A DNA stretch of 8,914 nt from Flavobacteriales bacterium UBA2798 (GTDB taxonomy: Bacteria; Bacteroidota; Bacteroidia; Flavobacteriales_D; UBA2798), in assembly GCA_002351955.1 (NCBI GenBank), contig DEHO01000046.1:1-8914 (forward strand). Direction: 5' to 3'. How positions within the stretch are numbered: the first letter of the stretch is position 1; every line of letters starts with the position of its first letter. Below the pieces are notes generated by a model. The model made no database searches and was not told the DNA's origin. It saw only the letters and a list, made by a program, of their open reading frames with translations. Below are positions 1-7,800 of this stretch, in pieces. The position numbers were made by a program, and so were the translations under genes.

Positions 1-1
1 T

Positions 2-517
2 GCCTTGGCGATTGTGATCGATTCACGTGGTGGAATTTTTTACAGACAAATTCGCGTAGGAAGAAATGAAAAGGATTTTTACCTCTACAAATTTCGTTCA
101 ATGGTGAGCAATGCCGATAAAAAAGGTCAGCTTACCGTGGGTGCATCCGATTCACGGATTACACGTGTAGGGAAGTTTATCCGAAAATTCAAACTCGATG
201 AATTTCCTCAGCTGATCAATGTGATCAAAGGAGAAATGAGCATCGTCGGACCACGTCCCGAAGTGCCGAAGTATGTAAAAATGTACAACAATGAGCAGCG
301 GAAAGTGCTATCTGTTCGACCCGGACTTACCGATTATGCCTCGCTGGAATACATCAATGAAAACGAGATCCTCGGCAAGGCTGAGAACCCTGAACAACTT
401 TATATTCAGGAGATCATGCCGGCTAAACTGGAATTGAATCTGCGATATATTGCCGAAAAAAGTTTACTGACTGACCTGAAAATAATTTTCAGAACAATAG
501 GCCGTATTTTTAAATAG
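2..517 (+). CDS. Polyprenyl-phosphate sugar phosphotransferase (bacterial sugar transferase family), 3' part
   Basis: Catalytic part of a membrane enzyme that transfers a sugar-1-phosphate from a nucleotide sugar to a polyprenyl phosphate carrier at the inner face of the cytoplasmic membrane, the first step in building O-antigen, capsule or exopolysaccharide (family knowledge). The visible 171 residues carry the hallmark blocks: FYRQIRVG followed by YKFRSM, then the Asp-Glu dyad in LDEFPQL (codons at 197-202), then INVIKGEMSIVGPRPE and RPGLTDYASLEY. The reading frame is open to the left edge, and family members normally begin with a hydrophobic membrane segment before the FYRQ block; that segment is missing, so the gene starts outside the window and the TTG at 5 is not its start. 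The catalytic core is intact. The sugar specificity (WcaJ-like, PglC-like or other) cannot be told. It is probably the last gene of a polysaccharide locus extending to the left, since the next gene is unrelated. Confidence 0.93.
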   Translation, partial: ALAIVIDSRGGIFYRQIRVGRNEKDFYLYKFRSMVSNADKKGQLTVGASDSRITRVGKFIRKFKLDEFPQLINVIKGEMSIVGPRPEVPKYVKMYNNEQRKVLSVRPGLTDYASLEYINENEILGKAENPEQLYIQEIMPAKLELNLRYIAEKSLLTDLKIIFRTIGRIFK

Positions 518-550
518 GCAATTCGTTTGGTGGAGTTGAAGTGAATTCTG

Positions 551-581
551 TTGGATGCTTTCCGGGAATTCAGTATTTTAG
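551..581 (+). promoter_or_regulatory. Candidate Bacteroidota promoter for the unknown secreted protein
   Basis: TTG at 551-553 and TATTTTAG at 574-581 are separated by 20 bases. This fits the Bacteroidota sigma pattern TTG, about 17-23 bases, TAnnTTTG, with one mismatch in the -7 box. Transcription would begin near 587, about 45 bases before the CTG at 632. The match was found by eye, and such short motifs occur by chance in A+T-rich DNA. Confidence 0.35.
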
Positions 582-631
582 TACAGAACCATAGTCATTC
601 TTCGTTCTCCATTAGTGTAATCTGAATTGAT

Positions 632-1525
632 CTGCGGAAGTTTAAATTAAATATTTTGTTTGTTGTAGGTCTGGCGATGTTTTCTAAAGTTGCTGAGAAC
701 GCTCATTGCGCCGGAACACATCACAATATGGCAACGGTTGTTGATGATGCCCGCTTGTATTCAGAACAGCAAAAGGGAATTACATTTCTTTTTACATCTG
801 CCTATAAGGAAGTAAAGCAATGCCGAAAATCCGCCAATAGTTCTTCTTTAAAAATGGATGGTGCATCACCTGTTGTCCCTTCAGTTACCATTAAAGGATT
901 CAATGTAGAAAACGATAAGACACTGAAAGCGTTGAATAATTCTTTAACAGGATTTCAACTGGTTGTAAACGGTTCGGGTGGCACTGTTGAAATTGAAGGA
1001 AGTCCGGATGTTGAAAAACTTTCTCCTTATGACCGTGAGATGTACGAAGCGATTACCAATCCTTCAAAATCATTAACCATCGATCAGGAAACAACAAGTA
1101 TTATTGGCGATTTAAAAAAGTTGCGCAAGAACAGTTATTCGATCAGTGTGAAACTTTCTGTTTTGTTCGCCGACAATAAAAGTTACCGGATAAAAGAAAT
1201 CAGCCGGGCTCTTTTTGGCGGAGCTTTGCGGGAGTTTAATACCGGAAGTTATCAGGCAGGATTGGATTTTCAGGTGAGTAGTTTCTATGCACTTTATAAT
1301 ATGGAAGCTTTTTATGCTTACACCGGAAACAATAAGCGGGTAAGAGTAAACGGATTTTATACCGGAGTTGATTATGAACGAACCATTGTTTTAGGAAAGG
1401 TCTATTACAAACAAGTCAGTGAAGAAACAACGATGAATGTTTTCGCTGTAAACGTCCACATTGGCGAAGCGACCCGGTTTTATCGGGAAAACACAAATGA
1501 CATTCCTGTTGTACTAACAAAATAG
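632..1525 (+). CDS. Secreted protein of unknown function
   Basis: I do not recognise this family. The frame is open from the stop codon at 623-625. Read from CTG at 632 it gives 297 residues with a textbook Sec signal peptide: a basic start MRKFK, then a hydrophobic core LNILFVVGLAMF, then a polar stretch ending near Cys26. Conventional starts are TTG at 656, ATG at 677 and ATG at 728, but each removes the basic n-region or the whole signal. The mature part is rich in beta-prone and polar stretches, has only two cysteines (26 and 64) and no repeats, zinc motif or T9SS tail. The C-terminal half is rich in aromatic residues (for example FYALYNMEAFYAYTG). Export to the periplasm or surface is inferred from the signal only. 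It is flanked by an unrelated sugar transferase upstream and converges with the M43 protease gene, 53 bases apart, so it is probably a single-gene transcript. Existence of the gene is likely; the start is uncertain. Confidence 0.7.
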   Translation: MRKFKLNILFVVGLAMFSKVAENAHCAGTHHNMATVVDDARLYSEQQKGITFLFTSAYKEVKQCRKSANSSSLKMDGASPVVPSVTIKGFNVENDKTLKALNNSLTGFQLVVNGSGGTVEIEGSPDVEKLSPYDREMYEAITNPSKSLTIDQETTSIIGDLKKLRKNSYSISVKLSVLFADNKSYRIKEISRALFGGALREFNTGSYQAGLDFQVSSFYALYNMEAFYAYTGNNKRVRVNGFYTGVDYERTIVLGKVYYKQVSEETTMNVFAVNVHIGEATRFYRENTNDIPVVLTK

Positions 1526-1578
1526 CCGATTTGTTTGCCGCCATTTTCAGTGCACAGGATGGAATTTTGGAATATTAA

Positions 1579-3654
1579 TTATTCGCTGATGATGAGTGGC
1601 AATACCAATTGATTTTCATCCAGGTTCAGTCGAACAAAATAAAATCCTTTTGCCAGATTGGATAGTTGAACTTCTGCTCTTGAATTACCGGATTGGATGT
1701 GTTGTTCACTAAGTTTTTGTCCGGTGGCTGAATAAATTTCCAGGTAGCCTTTATTGAAATTAAAGGTATTCCATTCAATGGCAAATGATCCGTTGTTGGG
1801 CTGTGGGTAAAGGATCGCCGAAATTTTGTTTTCTTTTTCTTCCACGGAAAGATTGGCAGCTATATTGATGTTGTCGAGGTAAAAATTATTTCCTCCATCA
1901 CTTTCCCAGGTAAACTTTACCATAAAATCGTCGGTGATAAAACTGTTTGGGATATTGGTAATGGAATTCAACATCCATTGGGTTTCGTCACCTGGAATAA
2001 AGGGAAGAGAAGTAAATGGTGCAGTGATCATAGAGCTTGCTGCTAGCGTTCTGCGTAATGCCCAATTGGCGCCGCAGTCATTGCTTACATACACGCGCAA
2101 TTTGTCGTTTACAAATGCAGAATCTTTTTGTGTAAATGCAAACATGAATGAGATTTGAATAGAAGGGAAACCTGAAATATTTCGTGGCGACAAGATCAAC
2201 TCATCGACATATCCTTCATTCAATGTGTAATTGTTAACCTTCACACAGGTGGAACTTAAATAGCCTGTACTTGTGGCGAGTTCAAATCCGCCATCTCCTT
2301 GTGGATCCACCGGATGCCAGTCGGAATTGGGTAGTGCAGTAATGCCTTCGAAATGTTCGATGATTTGTCCGGGAATACCGGGGTTTTGCATAACGGTAAT
2401 GTAATTGCTCAGGCTTGAAGATGTTGATGTGCTGCCATTGCCAACGCTTAGCGAAACCGTATAATTTCCGGCAGAGGGATAACTTACTGTTACCACAGAA
2501 TCACTGAGCGATGAGGCTGTTCCTCCCGGAAAGGTCCAGGTGCGGATGGTAACACCATGATACGAATTATCATAAATGGTGATGGATTCTCCGGCACAAA
2601 TCAAACGCTTATCAGCAGAAAAATCGGCCTGGCATAACACTGAATTTCCGTCTGTACCGGTTGCAATCAGATTGGCAGGCGACCATAAATTATTCCGACC
2701 TGCAATTGGTGAATTCAGACACGCATGCATACGGGCTGCCTGACCATGAGTTAGCATGCGTGCGCAATAGGCATAGTCCATGAAATTCTGAACATTGTCG
2801 GCTTGCGTATTTCCGCAGGAGGTATGATTGAGGTTGCAGGTATTCCAACCAATCGTGTTCGGTGTGTCGCTCACGAGATCATCGTAGGCGCAATTTCCGG
2901 CCTGACCAACGGGTAAATAATAAAATCCGGGGACATTGTTTCCTCCCCATATGTGATGAAGATTTAAATAATGCCCAAGTTCGTGCGAGAGAACTACCGA
3001 TCGAACGGCGTTGGATGTTCCGGTACTTCCAACATAATCATGCGAGATCACAATACCATCCCACTCCGGGATCGTATCTGCATCTGCCGGCCAAACTGCA
3101 TGTCCTGCTAATCCTGCAGCATTGGAAACAATATAAATATTGAGGTATTTTGTCGGGTCCCACTGGATCAACTGTTTTACTTCGTGTCCTCCGGTATATG
3201 TTGTGGTAGAAACGATTCGGTTGATGCCTCGGGTGCAATTTCCATTGGGATCTTTTTGTGCGAGTCGTAATTCGATATTGCAATCCGCCGCAAGCGCTTT
3301 GTAGGGCTGAATAATATCTACAGTATCTGCATTTAACTTTCTGTAGTTGCGGTTTACTACACGAATCGCATCCTGAATCTGTGCATCACTGATGTTCTCC
3401 GGTCCGAAATTGTGAATGACGTGAAACACAACTGGGATAATGTATGGACCACCACCACCTCTGTTTTCCTGCTGAATATAGTTTTGGGTGTGCGCTTCAA
3501 GAATTGCTTCGCGTCGGTTGACTGCATCCGCAATCGCCGGATTTTTTTGAAGGGTTGTGATGCGCAATTCATCAGCACCACAATGAAAATCACCTTGTGC
3601 AACCGCGTTTCCAAAAGCGAAAACACCTAACAGAAAAGAAAAAACTGATTTCAT
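1579..3654 (-). CDS. M43-family (cytophagalysin/pappalysin-like) secreted zinc metalloprotease with PKD and T9SS sorting domains
   Basis: Secreted endopeptidase of the metzincin clan, 691 residues from the ATG at 3654. The frame opens slightly further upstream (TTG at 3675), but the ATG places the signal peptide MKSVFSFLLGVFAFGNAVAQ exactly at the N-terminus. Order of parts: signal (1-20); short pro-region (about 21-70); catalytic domain (about 70-325); PKD domain (about 342-424, core WTFPGG and AGNYTVSLSV); MAM or jelly-roll-like beta-sandwich (about 430-600); T9SS C-terminal sorting domain (about 612-691, with LYPQPNNG, IYSATGQKL and LAKGFYFVRL). The zinc site HELGHYLNLHH gives ligands His224, His228 and His234 and general base Glu225; Asn231 stands where most M43 enzymes have Gly, a substitution the metzincin motif allows. 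The Met-turn is NFMDY with Met292, and DDLVSDTPN upstream is typical of M43. All key residues are present, so it should be active. The substrate is unknown. Export by Sec then T9SS is inferred from both ends. Confidence 0.93.
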   Translation of the reverse strand: MKSVFSFLLGVFAFGNAVAQGDFHCGADELRITTLQKNPAIADAVNRREAILEAHTQNYIQQENRGGGGPYIIPVVFHVIHNFGPENISDAQIQDAIRVVNRNYRKLNADTVDIIQPYKALAADCNIELRLAQKDPNGNCTRGINRIVSTTTYTGGHEVKQLIQWDPTKYLNIYIVSNAAGLAGHAVWPADADTIPEWDGIVISHDYVGSTGTSNAVRSVVLSHELGHYLNLHHIWGGNNVPGFYYLPVGQAGNCAYDDLVSDTPNTIGWNTCNLNHTSCGNTQADNVQNFMDYAYCARMLTHGQAARMHACLNSPIAGRNNLWSPANLIATGTDGNSVLCQADFSADKRLICAGESITIYDNSYHGVTIRTWTFPGGTASSLSDSVVTVSYPSAGNYTVSLSVGNGSTSTSSSLSNYITVMQNPGIPGQIIEHFEGITALPNSDWHPVDPQGDGGFELATSTGYLSSTCVKVNNYTLNEGYVDELILSPRNISGFPSIQISFMFAFTQKDSAFVNDKLRVYVSNDCGANWALRRTLAASSMITAPFTSLPFIPGDETQWMLNSITNIPNSFITDDFMVKFTWESDGGNNFYLDNINIAANLSVEEKENKISAILYPQPNNGSFAIEWNTFNFNKGYLEIYSATGQKLSEQHIQSGNSRAEVQLSNLAKGFYFVRLNLDENQLVLPLIISE

Positions 3655-3669
3655 AAATTTGAATTCAGT

Positions 3670-3680
3670 CCACAATATAC
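3670..3680 (-). promoter_or_regulatory. GTATATTGTGG box upstream of the M43 protease
   Basis: On the minus strand GTATATTGTGG lies 15 bases before the protease ATG (core TATATTG at 3673-3679, 18 bases before the ATG). The core resembles the Bacteroidota -7 box TAnnTTTG shortened by one T. Ten of its 11 bases match the sequence at 4842-4852 before the S8 protease. No clear TTG was found at the -33 position, so promoter function is tentative. Confidence 0.25.
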
Positions 3681-3762
3681 TAAAGAAATTGTACTGTTTT
3701 TTTTGAAAAAAACATTGATCGATTTAGTAGAAAGCTATTTACTGATACAAAGAAATCAGATT

Positions 3763-4575
3763 TCAACTCTTGGTTACCCAACGAACGATGCTTCTGAATA
3801 CTGCAAACGGCAAAATTCGTCGGAGGAACAACACAGCCCCGGCGCCACCTCCTACAGGATAGCGCAATTTTTTTCGTCCATCGGTAGCTGCTCTGTAAAT
3901 TTTTGCCGCAACAATTTCAGGACCACTGGCGTTCGCTCCAAATTTTTGCAATACCGGAAATGTTTTGCTCACAAATGCATCGTAAGCATTTAGACCGTCT
4001 TTTTTCATCAAGTCCTGTGAACGATCGTAGAAGTCCGTTTTTATCGGTCCCGGTTCAATGATTTTGATTCGTATTCCGTGTTCACGCAATTCGTAGTGAA
4101 GTGATTCGCTGAATCCTTCAACTGCCCATTGTGTGGAATGGTATAAACTGTAAAGCGGAAAAGTTATTTGTCCGCCAACCGAAGCTACATTAATGATCAC
4201 CCCGGATTTCTTTTCCCTGAAATGTGGAAGAATTAGTTGAGTGGTATTAAATATTCCATGTACGTTGGTATCAAACTGCCTGCGAATCTGCTCATCAGTG
4301 GCGGCTTCGAAAGGACCAACCAATCCGTAACCGGCGTTATTTACCAGCACATCAATTTTTCCGAAACGCGCAATTCCTTTGGAAATAGCTTCCTGAATGC
4401 CTGATGGTTTTGTCACATCCAATGCGGTGATCATCAAACGATCATCTTCTTTTAGATCCTTCTCTTTTTCAGGGTTTCTTGAGGTTGCAATGACGTTCCA
4501 TCCCTTTTGGTGGAAAAGTTTTACTGTTGACTTTCCAATTCCGGATGATGTTCCTGTGATTAAAACGGTTTTCAT
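3763..4575 (-). CDS. Classical short-chain dehydrogenase/reductase (SDR) with Gln in place of the catalytic Lys
   Basis: Cytoplasmic NAD(P)-dependent oxidoreductase fold of 270 residues, full length for a classical SDR. The cofactor loop is TGTSSGIG (residues 7-14); Arg33 after the second strand suggests NADP preference (family rule); Asp53 contacts adenine; NNAG is at 79-82. Of the catalytic tetrad, Asn104, Ser132 and Tyr145 are present with the canonical Ser-x12-Tyr spacing, and PGPIKT follows at 175-180. The expected Tyr-x3-Lys motif instead reads YHSTQ, with Gln149 encoded by CAA at 4131-4129. Lys at this point positions the nicotinamide ribose and lowers the Tyr pKa, so activity may be weak or lost; the rest of the protein shows no decay. 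The C-terminal stretch 239-262 is glycine-rich and hydrophobic (VGGGAGAVLFLRRILPFAVF), as in SDRs that act on lipid-like or steroid-like substrates. The substrate cannot be named. It is co-oriented with the M43 protease gene, 108 bases apart, without an obvious terminator between. Confidence 0.93.
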   Translation of the reverse strand: MKTVLITGTSSGIGKSTVKLFHQKGWNVIATSRNPEKEKDLKEDDRLMITALDVTKPSGIQEAISKGIARFGKIDVLVNNAGYGLVGPFEAATDEQIRRQFDTNVHGIFNTTQLILPHFREKKSGVIINVASVGGQITFPLYSLYHSTQWAVEGFSESLHYELREHGIRIKIIEPGPIKTDFYDRSQDLMKKDGLNAYDAFVSKTFPVLQKFGANASGPEIVAAKIYRAATDGRKKLRYPVGGGAGAVLFLRRILPFAVFRSIVRWVTKS

Positions 4576-4650
4576 TTAGGCTGTCAGTTTAAAAATGTAA
4601 TGATACAGTTCATTGAATGCGTGTTGTTTGCTTTACGTAAGCTGTTCTAA

Positions 4651-4684
4651 AATTTAACAAACATGAAGATGTTTTGTTAAAATT
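4651..4684. repeat. A+T-rich inverted repeat in the divergent SDR/S8 intergenic region
   Basis: AATTTAACAAACAT (4651-4664) and ATGTTTTGTTAAAATT (4669-4684) are reverse complements apart from two single-base bulges (T4675 and A4682), with a GAAG spacer. This is about 14 pairs, far longer than most chance dyads. It lies 76 bases before the SDR start and 188 bases before the S8 start. It lacks a G+C core and a clear T-tract, so it is more likely an operator-like dyad or an RNA hairpin than a terminator. The rest of the intergenic region (4576-4871) shows no coding potential that I can support. Confidence 0.45.
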
Positions 4685-4834
4685 AGATTTTAGGTTGCTT
4701 CCTCTTTTATCCAAGACGTTTTGCCTGAAGGGATATTGTTTTGGTTTTGAGCAAAAAGGAGTTTTTTTTAACGGTTCAGATTTTCTGTTTTACGTTGCCT
4801 AAATAAGCGGCCTATAGGGCTCCAAATTGCAATT

Positions 4835-4854
4835 CGCCTTCGTATATTGAGGCG
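4835..4854 (+). promoter_or_regulatory. Dyad around a TATATTG box upstream of the S8 protease
   Basis: CGCCT (4835-4839) and AGGCG (4850-4854) form a 5-bp inverted repeat that encloses TATATTG (4843-4849), a -7-like box 22 bases before the S8 ATG. The 11 bases 4842-4852 match the box upstream of the M43 gene at all but one position. The placement suits a promoter with an overlapping operator, or a short hairpin at the 5' end of the mRNA. No convincing TTG at -33 was seen. Confidence 0.3.
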
Positions 4855-4871
4855 GCTAAATCCAAAAAACC

Positions 4872-7800
4872 ATGAGAAAATTTTACCTACTACTTGCATT
4901 GCTCCTTATGGGAGTCGTTCCGAATGCTTTGCGTGCACAAACGGTGTACTCCGAGTATCAGGATGGAAAGATCTGGTTCAAGATCAAAGAAGATGTGCGT
5001 CTCAATCTTCCGGGTTTCAGGATGGAACAGGAGGCATTGGTGAATTACAACAATCTTGATCTTACAACGCTCAATTTCCTTCGTCCGCTCAGCGCACAAC
5101 ACCAGATCACTAAATTATCTCGTCCGTATTGGATGGTGAAAAATGATTTGAATCTGTCGAATGTGTTTTTGCTGGAGTTCAATGATTTTTCAAATGTTGA
5201 TGTGATCATGAACAAGATCAAGCAAAGTGGAATGGTCGAATATGCCGAGCGCGTTCCCTTACTCAAGCATTTTTTAACTCCCAACGATCCGAGTTTTTCT
5301 TCTTCCACTCAATGGGGATTGTTTCAAATCAATGCTCAGCAGGCCTGGAATATTTCTACAGGTAGTCCAACTGTTGTAGTTGCAATTGTTGATGATGCCA
5401 TTCAAACCAATCACCCCGATCTTACCGCAGTAATTTATACCAACAATGGTGAAATTGCAGGTGATGGTATCGATAACGATGGTAATGGATATATCGACGA
5501 CCGTAATGGTTTTGATGTTGCCGATAATGATAACAATCCCAATCCTCCAACCAACGCATTCGATCATGGTACACACGTTGCAGGTATTGCAGGTGCACGG
5601 TCGAACAATTCAGTTGGAGTAGCTTCAATAGGATACAACATTCGTCTTCTTCCTGTTAAAGCAACCAACTCTTCATCCTCTGTTACTCACGGTTACGATG
5701 GTGTGGTGTATGCGGTAAATGCAGGTGCAAAAATCATCAATATGTCATGGGGTGGAACCGGCTCTTCAACAACAGCTTCCAATATCATCAATTGGGCCTC
5801 TAATCAAGGTGTGGTTCTTGTAGCTGCTGCCGGTAACGATAATGATAATGTATTGCATTATCCTGCTGCCTATACGCCTTGTATTGCCGTTGCTTCAACT
5901 ACAACGGGTGATGTGCGTTCTTCCTTCAGTTGTTTTGGTACATGGGTAGATGTTGCTGCTCCGGGATCTTCTATTTATTCTACTACTGTTGGAAGCAGCT
6001 ACGGCTACAAACAGGGAACATCAATGGCATCACCAATGGTTGCAGGACTCGCAGGTTTGATTAAATCGGTGAATCCTTCCATGACTGCAACCGATATCCG
6101 GAATTGTATTCTGAATACTGCAGTAAATATCAATGCAGCAAATCCTTCGTATGTCGGACAATTAGGTTCCGGTCGTATTGATGCCTTTGCTGCTGTGAAT
6201 TGTGCAGCTGCTACGCTTAACAATCCTCCTGTTGCAGATTTCGTTGCAAACAACACAACCATTTCTGCTGGTGCTTCGGTGAATTTTACGAACCTCAGTA
6301 TTTATAATCCTACAACCTATAGCTGGACATTCGCCGGTGGTACTCCCGGTACATCTACTGCCGCCAACCCCACCAATATTGTTTACAGTACTCCGGGAAC
6401 TTATACGGTAACACTTACTGCAACCAATGCAAATGGTTCAGACGTGGAAACAAAAACTGCTTATATCACAGTGGTTCCAACTTCAGGATGTGATCGTCCG
6501 AACTGGAGCAACCTTTCGCAGAATGGCGGAACATGGACAGGTACGCAATACTACACAGGAGCTGCTGTTGGTCAGGATGGTTGGGTAAACGGAAAGAACG
6601 TTTACAACGATCGCGAAAAAGCAGCTTATTTCAATGTTTCGTCAAATACGCAGGGTTACATCGAAGGATGCTGGATTGCATTTGGTGAAGCGTATTCTGC
6701 AACTCCATCCAAAATTGTACCTGTAAAAGTGTACAACCGTACAGGAGCAAATCCGGGAACACTTCTTGCAACTTACAATCTCACCATGGGTGAAATCATG
6801 GCGGACGTGCAGGGGAATTTCTGGACAGAAATTTTATTTCCAACACCAATTGCAGTTCCTGCCAGTCGTGAATTTTTTATCTCTGTTGATGTAAACAACC
6901 TTTCATGGACAGCCGGTGTAAAAGATACCTTGTCGATTATCTCCAACACAAACGGACAAACAACACCATCTGCTATCTGGGAACGTCAGACCAATAACAA
7001 CTGGTACCAGTACGGAACTGCAGGAACATGGAATCTTACTGCTTCGCTTTATATCATTCCGTTCCTCACAAGCGATCCTGCATCGGTGAGTATTACATCC
7101 AGCGCAACTTCGGTTTGTGCAGGAAGCTCGATCAATTTTGATGCAACCGGATCAAATGTTGGAACAGCAAAACTATGGCGATTGAACGGTGGTAGTCCAA
7201 ACGGATCGAACAATATGCAGGTTACCAGCTTCTACAATACAGCAGGATCGTACTATGCTAAATTTGAAATGCTGGGTGGAGGTTGTAATCTCTACAAAGC
7301 AGATTCCATACAAATCACTGTTAATCCTGTTCCGAATCTTTCCATCACCTCATCCGACGATACCATCTGTCCTGCCGGTTCATCGCAACTGAATGTTTCT
7401 TCGGCTGCAACGAGTTATGTTTGGTCACCTCCAACAGGTTTGAGTTCTACCAATATCTCTAATCCTGTTGCAACACCTGCCAATACTACAACCTATACCG
7501 TAACCGGTACACTCGGTCCTTGCTCTAAATCAGGAGATGTAACAGTGGTAGTAGATAATATTCCTCCAGTGGCAGAATTCCTTTACAGTGTACCAACCTG
7601 TATCAACGCACCAGTTACGTTTAATGGTGCGGTTTCTGATTTTGCTACTGCCTACAACTGGACATTCTCCGGTGGTAGTATCGCGTCATCTGTCTCACCG
7701 GGACCTTCAGTAACGTATGCTGCAGCCGGATTTTATCCCGTTACATTGCAAGTTACTTCCGAGTGTGGATTTACTGACGATACCACCATCACGGTTCAGG

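Noticed and set aside
632..1525. Faint resemblance of the aromatic-rich C-terminal part of the unknown secreted protein to pore-forming cytolysins
   Set aside because: No diagnostic undecapeptide or other family signature; the similarity is too weak to support a function.
3655..3675. Longer M43 protease start at TTG 3675
   Set aside because: It would put seven extra residues, including an acidic one, ahead of a well-formed signal peptide that begins precisely at the ATG at 3654.
3697..3713. T-run followed by A-run between the M43 and SDR genes, nearly self-complementary
   Set aside because: Homopolymer pairing only, with no G+C stem; expected in an A+T-rich intergenic region.
3752..3764. 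Perfect 13-base palindrome GAAATC-A-GATTTC overlapping the SDR stop codon
   Set aside because: Only a one-base centre and low G+C; no T-tract in the right place. It is likely chance in A+T-rich DNA and not a terminator.
5274..5628. Long open frames on the minus strand inside the S8 gene
   Set aside because: They are low-complexity antisense reflections of the protease coding sequence, with compositions rich in Ile/Thr or His/Tyr and no motif.
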